Origin: Corynebacterium stercoris
GTDB taxonomy: Bacteria > Actinomycetota > Actinomycetes > Mycobacteriales > Mycobacteriaceae
NCBI RefSeq assembly: GCF_024160105.1
Contig: NZ_JAMFTQ010000004.1
Location: forward strand, 102,295-166,294
Length of the DNA: 64,000 bases
Direction: 5' to 3'
Positions 25,454-35,302 of this stretch are shown piece by piece; positions within the stretch are counted from its first letter, which is position 1, and every line of letters begins with the position of its first letter. The notes below the pieces were generated by a model, which was not told the origin of the DNA, did not search any database, and was given only the letters and a program-made list of their open reading frames with translations. The position numbers and the translations under genes are program-made.

Positions 25454-26348
25454 CCAACTTTCCCCGCACCTGAAGGATTTGGAGAACGAGTCGATCCACA
25501 TCCTGCGCGAGGTGGCCGGCCAATTCGACAAGATCGGGTTGCTGTTCTCCGGCGGCAAGGATTCTTGCGTCGTCTTCGAGCTCGCGCGTCGGGCGTTCCA
25601 GCCCGCAGCGATGCCGATTGAACTCCTGCACGTCGATACCGGGCATAACTTCCCGGAAGTTATTGAGTTCCGTGATGCGCTCGTCGCAAAGCATGGTGCC
25701 CGGCTGCGCGTGGCGCATGTGCAGGATTGGATCGACCGCGGTGACCTGGTCGAGCGCCCCGACGGCACGCGCAACCCGCTGCAGACCGTGCCGCTGGTGG
25801 AGACCATCGCCGAGGTGGGCTACGACGCCGTGCTCGGCGGCGCCCGCCGCGACGAGGAACGCGCCCGCGCGAAGGAGCGCGTCTTCTCCGTGCGCGACTC
25901 CTTCGGCGGCTGGGATCCGCGCCGCCAGCGCCCCGAGCTGTGGGATCTGTACAACGGCGGCAAGCTGCCGGGCGAGAACATCCGCGTCTTCCCGATCTCC
26001 AACTGGACGGAGGCGGACGTGTGGGAGTACATCGGCGCGCGCGGCATTGAGCTGCCGTCGATCTACTTCGCGCACGACCGCGAGGTGTTCAACCGCGGCG
26101 GCATGTGGCTCACCGCGGGTGAGTGGGGCGGCCCGCGCGACGGCGAGGAGCTTCAGACCCGCCGCGTGCGTTACCGCACCGTCGGCGACATGAGCTGCAC
26201 CGGCGCCGTCGATTCGGACGCCACCACCATCGACGAGGTGCTCGCCGAGATCGCCACGTCCAACCTCACCGAGCGCGGGGCAACGCGTGCCGACGACCGT
26301 TTGAGCGAGTCCGCAATGGAGGACCGCAAGAAGGAGGGCTACTTCTGA
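25446..26348 (+). CDS. cysD: Sulfate adenylyltransferase small subunit
   Basis: 300 residues from ATG 25446. The PP-loop LLFSGGKDSCVVFELA (residues about 33-48) binds ATP, and ELLHVDTGHNFPEVIEFRD and the C-terminal RRVRYRTVGDMSCTGAV are diagnostic of CysD. It forms the ATP sulfurylase with CysN and activates sulfate to APS. Its stop codon overlaps the cysN start by one base (TGATG). Confidence 0.95.
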   Translation: MNNQLSPHLKDLENESIHILREVAGQFDKIGLLFSGGKDSCVVFELARRAFQPAAMPIELLHVDTGHNFPEVIEFRDALVAKHGARLRVAHVQDWIDRGDLVERPDGTRNPLQTVPLVETIAEVGYDAVLGGARRDEERARAKERVFSVRDSFGGWDPRRQRPELWDLYNGGKLPGENIRVFPISNWTEADVWEYIGARGIELPSIYFAHDREVFNRGGMWLTAGEWGGPRDGEELQTRRVRYRTVGDMSCTGAVDSDATTIDEVLAEIATSNLTERGATRADDRLSESAMEDRKKEGYF

Positions 26349-27661
26349 TGGCTACGACTGATTCCGGCGCCGGCGCACGAGCGACGGACGCCCTGGCGCA
26401 CCGCGAGACGCTGCGCCTGTGCACCGCCGGCAGCGTCGACGACGGCAAGTCCACCTTCGTCGGCCGCCTGCTGCACGACACGAAATCGGTGCTCGCCGAC
26501 CAGCTCGCCTCCGTCGAGCGCACGTCCGCCGACCGCGGTTTCGACGGCCTCGACCTGTCGCTGCTCGTCGACGGCCTGCGCGCCGAGCGCGAGCAGGGCA
26601 TCACCATCGACGTGGCGTACCGCTACTTCGCCACCGACAAGCGCACGTTCATCCTCGCGGACACGCCGGGCCACGTGCAGTACACGCGCAACACCGTGAC
26701 CGGCATGTCGACCTCCCAGGTCGTGGTCCTGCTTGTCGACGCCCGCAACGGCGTCGTCGAGCAGACCATCCGCCACCTCACCGTCGCGCACCTGCTCGGC
26801 GTGAAGACGGTGATCCTCGGCGTGAACAAGATCGACCTCGTCGACTACTCCCAGGAGGTCTTCGAGCAGATCCGCGCCGCATTCGAGGCGAAGGCCGCCG
26901 AGCTGGGCATCGAAGAGCCGATCGCCGTGCCGATCTCCGCCCTGCGCGGTGACAACATTGCCGAGCGTTCCGCCAACACCGACTGGTACACCGGCCCGAC
27001 CGTGCTCGAGCTGCTCGAATCCATCCCGGTGCACTCCGGCCGCGCCCTTGAGCTGCCCTTCCGCTTCCCCATCCAGTACGTCCTGCGCGAGCACGCCTCC
27101 GACTACCGCGCGTACGCGGGCAAGATCACCGCGGGGAGCATCGCGCTTGACGACGCCATCACCGCGCCGGGTGGCCGCCAGACCACCGTCATCGGCATCG
27201 ACACCGCCGACGGCGAGGCCGAACGCGCCCAGGCCGGCGACTCCGTGGCGCTGCGGCTTGCCGACGACATCGACCTCACCCGCGGCGACCTCCTCGCCGC
27301 CGCCCCGCGCCCGGAGGACGTGCGCGAATTCGCAGCCACCGTCGTGGGGCTGACCGAGAAGGAGCTCACTCCGGGCAAGGCCGTGAAGCTGCGCTACGGC
27401 ACCTCGCTGGTGCGCGCGCGGCTGGCCAGCGTGGACCGCGTGCTGGACATCGACTCCGCCGCCGACGACGTCGTTGCCGGCGAGACCGAAGCGTCGATCG
27501 GTGTCGGCCTCAACGACATCGCCCACGTGACCATCCAGGTCGCCGACGAGCTGCCGGTGGAGGAGTACGCCGCCCGCGGCGCCGTCGGCAGTTTCCTGCT
27601 CATCGACCAGGCCAGCGGGAGCACCCTCGCCGCCGGCTTCGTGGGGACCCGCCTGCGCTAA
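26348..27661 (+). CDS. cysN: Sulfate adenylyltransferase large subunit (GTPase)
   Basis: 437 residues. The GTPase motifs are GSVDDGKST (G1, near residue 28), DTPGHVQYTRN (G3) and GVNKIDLVDYS (G4), with the EREQGITIDVAYRYF switch region, followed by two beta-barrel domains. GTP hydrolysis drives APS formation by CysD. There is no C-terminal APS kinase (CysC) domain, so the product is APS, consistent with the APS-type CysH upstream. Confidence 0.95.
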   Translation: MATTDSGAGARATDALAHRETLRLCTAGSVDDGKSTFVGRLLHDTKSVLADQLASVERTSADRGFDGLDLSLLVDGLRAEREQGITIDVAYRYFATDKRTFILADTPGHVQYTRNTVTGMSTSQVVVLLVDARNGVVEQTIRHLTVAHLLGVKTVILGVNKIDLVDYSQEVFEQIRAAFEAKAAELGIEEPIAVPISALRGDNIAERSANTDWYTGPTVLELLESIPVHSGRALELPFRFPIQYVLREHASDYRAYAGKITAGSIALDDAITAPGGRQTTVIGIDTADGEAERAQAGDSVALRLADDIDLTRGDLLAAAPRPEDVREFAATVVGLTEKELTPGKAVKLRYGTSLVRARLASVDRVLDIDSAADDVVAGETEASIGVGLNDIAHVTIQVADELPVEEYAARGAVGSFLLIDQASGSTLAAGFVGTRLR

Positions 27662-27677
27662 GCAGGGGAGGAAAACG

Positions 27678-28352
27678 ATGGCCGCGCTGATCACGCTCTC
27701 GCACGGGTCCCGCCACCCGGCGGCCCGCGCCGGCATCCAGGCGCTCACCGCCGCGGCGGCAACGCGCCTGGGTGTTGCGGGCGTCGATGCGCACCTCGAG
27801 TTCACCCGCCCCACCCTCGAGACCGCCGCCCGCGCGCTCGACGGGCCCGCCGTGGTCGTGCCGCTGCTCTTCACCGAGGCGTTCCACGCTACCCACGACG
27901 TGCCCGCGCACCTCGCCGCCGCCTCCGCGCACGCGCAGCTCACCCTCGCGCGCGGCCTCGGCATGGGCGAGGACATCGCAGCGCTGCTCGCGGAGCGCCT
28001 GCTTCACGACGCCCCTCCCAACGCCCACGCCGTCCTCTATCCCGTCGGCACGTCCGACAGGGCGCAGGCGGAGGGGTATGAGGCGCTGGCTGCGAACGTC
28101 GGAAAGCGAAGTGCAAGGGAAGTGAGCGTGGTGTCCGCGACGCGCGGGGACCTCGCCGAGCTGGCGCGGTTGCGCGGTGACCTGCACCTGCTGCCGCTGT
28201 TCGTGGCGGAGGGGCTGCTTTTGGATAAGGCGCGGGAGGCTGCCCCGCGCATCGCGGCGGCAACCGGGGCGCGCGTGACGTGCTCCGCGCCGCTCGCAAC
28301 TGACTTGGCCGCGATCGTGGCCGACCGATTCTTGGAGGGGTGTCATGCGTAA
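27678..28352 (+). CDS. Sirohydrochlorin chelatase (CbiX/SirB family), CysY position
   Basis: 224 residues, 16 nt after cysN with an AGGGGAGGAAA ribosome-binding site. It opens with LITLSHGSRHPAARAG, carrying the metal-binding His of CbiX-family chelatases, and a second half has VVPLLFTEAFHATHDVP. It probably inserts Fe2+ into sirohydrochlorin to make the siroheme used by CysI. In C. glutamicum this slot is called cysY. It overlaps the next gene by 8 nt. Confidence 0.82.
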   Translation: MAALITLSHGSRHPAARAGIQALTAAAATRLGVAGVDAHLEFTRPTLETAARALDGPAVVVPLLFTEAFHATHDVPAHLAAASAHAQLTLARGLGMGEDIAALLAERLLHDAPPNAHAVLYPVGTSDRAQAEGYEALAANVGKRSAREVSVVSATRGDLAELARLRGDLHLLPLFVAEGLLLDKAREAAPRIAAATGARVTCSAPLATDLAAIVADRFLEGCHA

Positions 28353-29286
28353 CCTGACCACGCTGCTGCTCATTGCTGCCGCCGGTCTTGCCGCCCAGCT
28401 TGTCGACGGCGGTCTCGGCATGGGCTTCGGCGTCACCTCCACCACCATGCTGATCATGCTCGCTGGCCTGACCCCGGCGGCGGCGTCCGCGGTCGTGCAC
28501 ACCGCCGAGCTGGGCACGACGCTCGTGTCCGGTGTCGCGCACTGGCGCTTCGGCAACGTGGATTGGCGCACGGCGTTCGCGGTGGGTATCCCGGGTGCGA
28601 TCGGCGCGTTCACCGGCGCCGTTGTGCTCACACAACTGTCGATGGAGCACGCGCGGCCCATCATGTCGGCCATCCTCGCCGCGATCGGCGTGAATCTGAT
28701 GCTGCGCTTCGCGCGCGGGTTGACCAGGCGCAAGCTCTCGCCGCAGCCGCACACCAAGCGCTTCCTCGGCGCGCTCGGCCTGTTCGGCGGCTTCGTCGAC
28801 GCCACCGGCGGCGGAGGCTGGGGGCCGGTGACCACGTCCGCGCTGCTCTCCGCCGGCCGCAGCGAGCCGCGCCGCGTCGTGGGCACCGTGAACACCGCCG
28901 AGTTCCTGGTCACGGCCGCTGCGACTGCCGGTTTCGTCGTCGGCATGTGGAACGACCTGCTGGCGAACCTCGCCGCCGTCGTGGCGCTGCTGATCGGCGG
29001 CGTGATCGCGGCGCCGATTGCCGCGTGGCTGGTGACGCGCCTGAATCCGATCCTGCTCGGCGGGGTCGTGGGCACCTTGATCACCATGCTGAACCTGCCC
29101 GTGGTGCTCGCCGCGCTGGGCCTCGACCACCACTTGTGGATTCCGCGCCTGCTCATCCTCGGCATCGGCGCCGTGCTGTCCTGGCGCGGCGTGATGAAGG
29201 CCCGCGCAAACTCGAAGGCTGCCTCCGAAAAGGAGGGCGCGACCGCCGAAACTCCGGTCAGCGTCGCCGCGACCCCCGTAAGCTAA
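28345..29286 (+). CDS. cysZ: TauE/SafE family membrane protein, probable sulfate/sulfite transporter (CysZ position)
   Basis: 313 residues with about eight hydrophobic segments and the TauE/SafE half-repeat pattern: AAQLVDGGLGMGFGVTSTTML at the N-terminus and GGFVDATGGGGWGPVTTSALL in the second half. C. glutamicum names the gene in this position cysZ and proposes sulfate uptake; TauE/SafE proteins elsewhere export sulfite or sulfonates, so direction is uncertain. This is the last gene of the sulfate-assimilation operon. Confidence 0.82.
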   Translation: MRNLTTLLLIAAAGLAAQLVDGGLGMGFGVTSTTMLIMLAGLTPAAASAVVHTAELGTTLVSGVAHWRFGNVDWRTAFAVGIPGAIGAFTGAVVLTQLSMEHARPIMSAILAAIGVNLMLRFARGLTRRKLSPQPHTKRFLGALGLFGGFVDATGGGGWGPVTTSALLSAGRSEPRRVVGTVNTAEFLVTAAATAGFVVGMWNDLLANLAAVVALLIGGVIAAPIAAWLVTRLNPILLGGVVGTLITMLNLPVVLAALGLDHHLWIPRLLILGIGAVLSWRGVMKARANSKAASEKEGATAETPVSVAATPVS

Positions 29287-29290
29287 GCGC

Positions 29291-29974
29291 ATGCTGATCT
29301 CGGAACAGGTTTTCCTGCTGCTCACCGCCGACGGCGGCGGGGGCGAGGCGTGGGTGTCCAGCTACCGTCGGTACGCACTCGGCGCCGCGGCGCTCGCGGA
29401 CTTGGCCGTGCTCGGGGCGATCGAGCTTTCCGACGAACGCCGCCCCCGCGTCACCCCACTCCCGCTCGTGCAGCCGCTGCCGACCAAGTTCCTGGCGCAC
29501 GCCCACGCAATGATTCAGCGCAGGCCGAAGCGCCGCGCGCAGACGTGGATCGGCGACACGCGCTTCGGGCGCATCGACTACGCGGCGGACTCACTGGTTA
29601 AACGCGGCGTGCTGGAGGAAAAGTCGCGCGGTTTCCTCTTCGTGCAGTGGCAGCAGTATCCGGTGCGCGACGCGTCCGCCGAGCTGCAGCTGCGCGGCCG
29701 TGCCCACCAGATCTTCCGCGGGCAGGCGCACGAGACGGTCAACGAAGGTGTCGCGTTGCTCCTCGTCGACGCCGTCACCGGCACCCGCAACGTGCTGAAA
29801 CAAGAAACGCGCGACTTGCCCCGCAAGGAGGTCAAGCGCGCGCTGGACGAGATCTACTTTTCGTTGACCTCGCCCGAGCTCAACCGCACACCGCCGGAGG
29901 TGGCGGTGGCGATCCGGCGCATCAACGACGCACTTGTGATGGTCGTCCGCGCCGCGCAGAGCTCGTCGTCGTAA
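29291..29974 (+). CDS. GPP34 (GOLPH3/Vps74-like) family protein
   Basis: 227 residues starting with MLISEQVFLLLTADGGGG, followed by SYRRYALGAAALADLAVLGAI, the characteristic N-terminal helices of the GPP34 family. Eukaryotic members bind phosphoinositides and keep glycosyltransferases in the Golgi; the job of actinobacterial members is not known to me. It is soluble and strongly basic in its centre (MIQRRPKRRAQTW), compatible with binding acidic lipids. It follows cysZ by 4 nt and may be co-transcribed, without any functional sulfur motif. Confidence 0.75.
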   Translation: MLISEQVFLLLTADGGGGEAWVSSYRRYALGAAALADLAVLGAIELSDERRPRVTPLPLVQPLPTKFLAHAHAMIQRRPKRRAQTWIGDTRFGRIDYAADSLVKRGVLEEKSRGFLFVQWQQYPVRDASAELQLRGRAHQIFRGQAHETVNEGVALLLVDAVTGTRNVLKQETRDLPRKEVKRALDEIYFSLTSPELNRTPPEVAVAIRRINDALVMVVRAAQSSSS

Positions 29975-29983
29975 GTCGGAGCG

Positions 29984-30508
29984 TTACTTCGCGAACTCCT
30001 CGACGAGCGCCTTGTTGAACGCCGGCAGGTCGTCCGGGGTGCGGGAGGAGATGAAGCCGGAGTCGATGACGACCTCCTCGTCGACCCAGTTCGCGCCGGC
30101 GTTAACGAGGTCGGTCTTCACGTTCTCGACGGAGGTGAGCTTCACGCCCTTGAGCACGTCCGCCTCGCAAAGAATCCAGCCGCCGTGGCAGATCACGCCG
30201 ATCGGCTTGCCTGCGGACTGGAACGCTTTCACCAGCTCGACCGCGTCCTTATCGATGCGGATCGTGTCGGCGTTGACGGTGCCGCCGGGGAGGATAAGAG
30301 CGTCGTAAGAAGCGGCATCGGCCTCAGCGGTCGTCGTGTCGACGGCGACCTTCGCGCCCTTCTTGCCCTCAATCTCGCCGGTCTCGGTGGAAATAACGTG
30401 GGTGGTGGCACCCGCGGCCTCGACGGCCTCCTTCGGGCTGGTGAGCTCCGAATCCTCGAAGCCGTCGGTAGCGATAATTGCAATGGTCTTGGTGTTCAAA
30501 TCAGCCAT
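29984..30508 (-). CDS. DJ-1/PfpI family protein (type 1 glutamine amidotransferase-like)
   Basis: 174 residues from the ATG at 30508. The core motifs are ATDGFEDSEL (Glu), ALILPGGTVNAD and the nucleophile elbow GVICHGGWILCEA with the conserved Cys followed by His. This corresponds to the PfpI/YhbO branch, whose members act as glyoxalases, deglycase-like or stress proteins; the exact activity cannot be read from sequence. It converges on the GPP34 gene and is divergent from the HNH gene. Confidence 0.85.
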   Translation of the reverse strand: MADLNTKTIAIIATDGFEDSELTSPKEAVEAAGATTHVISTETGEIEGKKGAKVAVDTTTAEADAASYDALILPGGTVNADTIRIDKDAVELVKAFQSAGKPIGVICHGGWILCEADVLKGVKLTSVENVKTDLVNAGANWVDEEVVIDSGFISSRTPDDLPAFNKALVEEFAK

Positions 30509-30605
30509 GGGCCCCACCGTACGTGAAAACGCGCAACTGGCGTGCGCACTGAAATGTACATTCGGGCTCTTCCCAGGTGGGCGGGCCGCGGTTAGCGTCG
30601 GGGCC

Positions 30606-31700
30606 ATGAATTTGATGTCGATCCTCGAGGCCATGGCCAGCCGCCCGCTGGACCTGCTGGCCGGGTTCGACGTCGCCCAGGCCGTGGCGCTCGGGGTGGA
30701 GCCGTCGAAGGCGCGGGACTGGGCCGAGCTTTCCGACGTTTACCTAGGGGCCACCAACGCCCACAAGCAGCAGGCGAAGGCCGTGAAGCTGGTCGCGGAA
30801 GCGGGCGTGACGCTCGATGAGCTGACGTTCCTGGAGCGGCGGCTGAAGAAGGTTGCGCCCCGCGAGCGCGGCGCCAAGCGGCTTGACGTGCTGCGAACGG
30901 TGGCGACCGAGCGGCCGAAGAACTACAACGCGTTCACCCGCCTAGTAAAGGCCGCGGTGCCGGTCGAGCCGAAGCCGCCGAAGAAGGGCGCCTTCTTCGG
31001 CCGCTCGCGCCTTGGCATGCGGGCGGTGATGCTGTGGATGGACGAGCACCGCGCCGCCGAGTGGGAGCACTTCGCGCGCCAGAACATCGATCCGGCGCAG
31101 CCCGCCGCGCCGCAGATGCTCGACAACCTCGATGCACTGTTCTCGGCGAACACGGACGGGGACGACGAGAAGGTGGTCATCCCCGTCTCCGCCCCGCAGC
31201 CGGTGATCAACGTGCCGCTGGGGGACTGGGTGGAGATCCTGGAGGGCCGCGGCGACGAGGTGGTGCTCGGGCTTACCGACGGCACCACCATCACCGGCGC
31301 CGAATTCCTGGAGCGTTTCGTGGCTACCGCGGAGAACCACCTGCAGGCGGCGCTGTTCAAGCCGGGCTACGGCGCAGTGAACCTGTACGACACGAGCCGC
31401 TTCGCCAACGACAAGCAGCGCACGCTGGCCAGCATGGTGAATCCGGTGTGCCCCTGGCCGGGCTGCAAGTCGCCGGCGGTGCACAACCAAGCCCACCACG
31501 TCATACCGTGGAAGCAGGGCGGGCCCACAAACTTGAGCAACCTCGTCATGGTGTGCAGGTACCACAACTATGTCAATGATGATGACGTCGGAAAGCATGT
31601 GCGGGGACGAATAGAGATCCGCGACGGCGAGGGTGTGTGGGTATCGCCGGGCGGAGTTCCAGTGCACAACGACTACCACCCCTACGGCGCGATGCGGTAG
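30606..31700 (+). CDS. HNH endonuclease domain protein of the actinobacterial multicopy type
   Basis: 364 residues from ATG 30606; TAGCGT precedes it by 7 nt, suggesting a leaderless message. The N-terminal two thirds is a helical region. The C-terminal HNH module is intact: Cys pair in NPVCPWPGCKSP, then NQAHHVIPWKQGGPTNLSNL and MVCRYHNY, giving HH, N and H plus structural Cys. Such genes are often multicopy in actinobacteria and their target is unknown. No methyltransferase or phage gene is nearby, so it is not evidently part of a restriction or prophage unit. Confidence 0.8.
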   Translation: MNLMSILEAMASRPLDLLAGFDVAQAVALGVEPSKARDWAELSDVYLGATNAHKQQAKAVKLVAEAGVTLDELTFLERRLKKVAPRERGAKRLDVLRTVATERPKNYNAFTRLVKAAVPVEPKPPKKGAFFGRSRLGMRAVMLWMDEHRAAEWEHFARQNIDPAQPAAPQMLDNLDALFSANTDGDDEKVVIPVSAPQPVINVPLGDWVEILEGRGDEVVLGLTDGTTITGAEFLERFVATAENHLQAALFKPGYGAVNLYDTSRFANDKQRTLASMVNPVCPWPGCKSPAVHNQAHHVIPWKQGGPTNLSNLVMVCRYHNYVNDDDVGKHVRGRIEIRDGEGVWVSPGGVPVHNDYHPYGAMR

Positions 31701-31741
31701 GGGTGGCAGGAGGCGTGCTTTTCAAGCGTCGTTAAGCGTCG

Positions 31742-33208
31742 TTAGGCGTCGTCCTTGTCCAGCTCGCGCTGGCGCTCCTTGTCGGAGGACTGCTTCTCGT
31801 CCGGGTCCATGGCGCGGGAGCGGCCGGGGACCTCGTGGTCGTAGGTCTTCTTCGGCGCTTCCTTGCCCACCGGCACGCGGGTCGAGCCGAGGGAATCCTT
31901 CACCGGCGCGTCGATGTCCGGCTTCTCGCGCTTCGCCATGCGCACCATGTGGCGGCGCACCGCGAAGAACGCCTCCTTGGAATCGAGCGCCTGCGACTGC
32001 TGGGTGGCGATCTGGATGTCGTCGGCAGTAATCTGCCCCGCGCGCAGCGAGACCATCTCGGCCCAGTAGCGGAACCACACGGCGGCGACTGCGGCGACCG
32101 GCACCGCGAGGAACGCGCCGATGATGCCGAACATCGTGCCGCCGAGCGCGACCGCGAGCAGCACGATCGCGGCGTGCAGGCCCATCGCGCGGGACTGCAG
32201 GATCGGCTGGAGCACGTTGCCCTCGATCTGCTGCACGGCGATGACGAGGATCAGCACGAAGATCGCGTTCCAGAAACCGTTGGACACCAGCGCGATGATC
32301 ACCGCGAGGGCGCCGGCGGTGAACGCACCGACGATCGGGATGAAGCCCGCGAAGAACGTGATTACCGCGAGGACCGGCCACAGCGGCACGCCGAGCAGCA
32401 GGAGGCCGACACCGATGAACACGGCGTCAACCATGGACACGATCGCCTGCGTACGGATGAAGCCCGCCAGCGTGTTCCACGAGCGCATAAGCACCTCGGT
32501 CAGGTGCCAACCCGCGCGCACGCCGGTGTACTTGCGCAGCCACGGCAGGAAGCGGTCGCCGTCCTTGAGGAAGAAGAACGTCAGGATCAGCGTCAGCGCG
32601 AGCGTGGTGCCCACCGACGCAATCGTGCCGATGCCGCTGAACACGCCCGACGCGATGTTCGACGCCTGGCCGCGCACGAAGCCCGTCAGCTGCTCAAGGC
32701 CCTGCTGGACCTTGTCCGCGTCGAAGATCTGCGGGTCGAGCTTCTCGTCGATGAAGTCGAGAATCTGGCGCACGCCCTGCTGTGCCTGCTCATAGAGCTG
32801 GACGCCCTGCGTGCGCACCGTCGGCGCCATCGCGGAGAACAGGCCGATGATTGCGCCGAAGAACGCGATCAGCACGATGAACACCGCAAGCGCGGACGGC
32901 ACCTTGTGGTTGCGCAGCCAGCGCACCGGCGGCCACAGCACGGTGCAGAAGATGAGCGCCAGCAGGATCGGCAGGATGCCCATCCAGATCTGGCCGATCA
33001 TCCAGAACAGCAGCGCCGTCGCGGCCACCACGATGATGAATCGCAGCGCCCACGCGGCGGCGGTGCGACCATCGGCGGCGATGACATCGCCGCGGTCGAT
33101 CGGCTCGTCCGACAGCTCCTGAGCTGCGTCGGCCGGCGTGGGCATCATGCGAATGTCGTCGACGGTGGTGTCGAGCGCGCCCACGTAATCCTGTTTCTTG
33201 TCAGTCAC
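31742..33208 (-). CDS. AI-2E family transporter (PerM/YdiK-like permease)
   Basis: 488 residues with about eight membrane helices. The family pattern is seen in LLFWMIGQIWMGILPILLAL, LALTLILTFFFLKDGDRF, and the C-terminal PIVGAFTAGALAVIIALVSN with GNVLQPILQSRAMGLH. Only TqsA of E. coli is linked to autoinducer-2; other members include Na+/H+ antiporters, so the substrate is open. The charged N-terminal 60 and C-terminal 75 residues are cytoplasmic. A GTG start at 33208 preceded by CAAGAT plus 7 nt is used. Confidence 0.85.
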   Translation of the reverse strand: MTDKKQDYVGALDTTVDDIRMMPTPADAAQELSDEPIDRGDVIAADGRTAAAWALRFIIVVAATALLFWMIGQIWMGILPILLALIFCTVLWPPVRWLRNHKVPSALAVFIVLIAFFGAIIGLFSAMAPTVRTQGVQLYEQAQQGVRQILDFIDEKLDPQIFDADKVQQGLEQLTGFVRGQASNIASGVFSGIGTIASVGTTLALTLILTFFFLKDGDRFLPWLRKYTGVRAGWHLTEVLMRSWNTLAGFIRTQAIVSMVDAVFIGVGLLLLGVPLWPVLAVITFFAGFIPIVGAFTAGALAVIIALVSNGFWNAIFVLILVIAVQQIEGNVLQPILQSRAMGLHAAIVLLAVALGGTMFGIIGAFLAVPVAAVAAVWFRYWAEMVSLRAGQITADDIQIATQQSQALDSKEAFFAVRRHMVRMAKREKPDIDAPVKDSLGSTRVPVGKEAPKKTYDHEVPGRSRAMDPDEKQSSDKERQRELDKDDA

Positions 33209-33301
33209 ACGAAGTATCTTGCCACAGATCGCACTTTTCGCTTATCGACGCCTGATTTTCACCGGCACGTATGCCGCCGCCGAAAAAAGTTGAGTGAACC
33301 G

Positions 33302-33326
33302 GGAACAACTTTGGCTCTGTGCCGTT
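33302..33326 (+). promoter_or_regulatory. Sigma-H type promoter of the dnaK operon
   Basis: GGAAC at 33302-33306 is followed by 17 nt and GTT at 33324-33326, matching the actinobacterial sigma-H/SigR -35 GGAA and -10 GTT elements. The HAIR box begins 7 bp downstream, close to the expected transcription start. Confidence 0.7.
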
Positions 33327-33332
33327 ATAGAT

Positions 33333-33353
33333 ATTGAGCGTGCTCGACTCAAG
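33333..33353. promoter_or_regulatory. HAIR box (HspR operator) at dnaK
   Basis: ATTGAGC-N7-ACTCAAG matches the HspR-associated inverted repeat CTTGAGT-N7-ACTCAAG, exact in the right half and with two changes in the left. HspR is encoded as the last gene of this operon, giving negative autoregulation. Confidence 0.8.
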
Positions 33354-33463
33354 GGTGTGATTGCCCGAACCGCTCCGCTGGTACAGTGGCGGTCGTGAGG
33401 TTGAGCCGAAGCGCTTCAACTTTATTAATGAATCCCACTTCAACAGGAGGAACTTCAAACACC

Positions 33464-35302
33464 ATGGCACGAGCAGTAGGTATTGACCTCGGTACCACCA
33501 ACTCCGTCGTCTCCGTCCTCGAGGGCGGCGAGCCGGTAGTTATCGCGAACGCTGAGGGTTCGCGCACCACCCCGTCGGTTGTCGCGTTTGCGAAGAACGG
33601 CGAGGTGCTTGTCGGCCAGTCTGCGAAGAACCAGGCTGTCACCAACGTCGACCGCACCGTGCGCTCCGTGAAGCGCCACATGGGCTCCGACTGGTCCATT
33701 GACATCGACGGCAAGCAGTACACCCCGCAGGAGATCTCCGCGCGTACGCTGCAGAAGCTGAAGCGCGACGCTGAGGCTTACCTGGGCGACGAGGTCACCG
33801 ATGCAGTTATTACTGTCCCGGCGTACTTCGAGGACGCGCAGCGCCAGGCCACCAAGGAGGCCGGCCAGATCGCGGGCCTGAACGTGCTCCGCATCGTCAA
33901 CGAGCCGACCGCGGCTGCGCTCGCGTACGGCCTGGAGAAGGCTGACAGCGAGCAGACCATCCTCGTCTTCGACCTGGGCGGCGGCACCTTCGACGTGTCT
34001 CTGCTCGAAATCGGCGACGGTGTCGTCGAGGTGCTCGCCACCGCCGGCGACAACGAGCTGGGCGGCGACGACTGGGACAACCGCGTCGTCGAGTGGCTGG
34101 TGGACAAGTTCAAGGCCCAGAACGGCGTCGACCTGTCCAAGGACAAGATGGCCATGCAGCGTCTGCGCGAGGCCGCGGAGAAGGCGAAGATCGAGCTGTC
34201 CTCCCAGCAGCAGGCCACCATCAACCTGCCGTACATCACCGTGGACGCGGAGAAGAACCCGCTGTTTTTGGATGAGACCCTGTCCCGCACCGAGTTCCAG
34301 CGCATCACCTCCGACCTGCTGGACCGCACCAAGGCACCGTTCAACCAGGTGATCAAGGACGCGAACCTGTCCGTCTCCGACATCGACCACGTTGTGCTCG
34401 TCGGTGGTTCCACCCGCATGCCGGCCGTGACCGATCTGGTCAAGGAGCTCACTGGCAAGGAGCCGAACAAGTCCGTGAACCCGGACGAGGTCGTGGCTCT
34501 CGGCGCTGCGCTGCAGGCCGGCGTGCTGCGCGGCGACGTGAAGGACGTGTTGCTGCTCGATGTCACCCCGCTGTCCCTCGGCATCGAGACCAAGGGCGGT
34601 GTGATGACGAAGCTGATCGAGCGCAACACCACCATCCCGACGAAGCGCTCCGAGACCTTTACGACGGCTGAGGACAACCAGCCTTCCGTGCAGATCCAGG
34701 TCTTCCAGGGCGAGCGCGAGATGGCGTCCGCGAACAAGCTGCTCGGCTCCTTCGAGCTGGCCGGCATCGCTCCGGCACCGCGCGGTGTCCCGCAGATCGA
34801 GGTCACCTTCGACATCGACGCAAACGGCATCGTGTCCGTGTCCGCGAAGGACAAGGCCACCGGCAAGGAGAACACGATCAAGATCCAGGACGGCTCCGGC
34901 CTGTCCCAGGAGGAGATCGACCGCATGATCAAGGACGCGGAGACCCACGCCGACGAGGACCGCAAGCGCCGCGAGGAGCAGGAGACCCGCAACAACGCGG
35001 AGACCGCCGCGTACCAGATCCGCAAGTTCATGGACGAGAACTCCGACAAGCTGCCGGAGGACCTTAAGACCCGCGTGACCGAGTCCGCCGACGCTGTGGA
35101 TGAGGCGCTGAAGGGCGATGACCTTGAGGCGATTAAGGCAGCCGTCGAGAAGCTGAACACCGAGTCCCAGGAGCTGGGCAAGGTGCTGTACGAGGCTGAG
35201 GCGAACGCCGGTGCTACCCAGGCCGAGGCCGGCGAGCCGGTCGACGACAACGTGGTGGACGCCGAGGTCGTCGAGGACGACGCCGCCGAGGAGGACAAGT
35301 AA
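33464..35302 (+). CDS. dnaK: Molecular chaperone DnaK (Hsp70)
   Basis: 612 residues from ATG 33464, with CAGGAGG 13 nt upstream. The ATPase begins [17 protein letters not shown] and contains [16 protein letters not shown], the [13 protein letters not shown] phosphate loop and [14 protein letters not shown]; the substrate-binding domain starts after [14 protein letters not shown]. The C-terminus is acidic ([12 protein letters not shown]). It refolds proteins with GrpE and DnaJ encoded just downstream; the grpE start codon directly follows its stop codon. Confidence 0.98.
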   Translation: MARAVGIDLGTTNSVVSVLEGGEPVVIANAEGSRTTPSVVAFAKNGEVLVGQSAKNQAVTNVDRTVRSVKRHMGSDWSIDIDGKQYTPQEISARTLQKLKRDAEAYLGDEVTDAVITVPAYFEDAQRQATKEAGQIAGLNVLRIVNEPTAAALAYGLEKADSEQTILVFDLGGGTFDVSLLEIGDGVVEVLATAGDNELGGDDWDNRVVEWLVDKFKAQNGVDLSKDKMAMQRLREAAEKAKIELSSQQQATINLPYITVDAEKNPLFLDETLSRTEFQRITSDLLDRTKAPFNQVIKDANLSVSDIDHVVLVGGSTRMPAVTDLVKELTGKEPNKSVNPDEVVALGAALQAGVLRGDVKDVLLLDVTPLSLGIETKGGVMTKLIERNTTIPTKRSETFTTAEDNQPSVQIQVFQGEREMASANKLLGSFELAGIAPAPRGVPQIEVTFDIDANGIVSVSAKDKATGKENTIKIQDGSGLSQEEIDRMIKDAETHADEDRKRREEQETRNNAETAAYQIRKFMDENSDKLPEDLKTRVTESADAVDEALKGDDLEAIKAAVEKLNTESQELGKVLYEAEANAGATQAEAGEPVDDNVVDAEVVEDDAAEEDK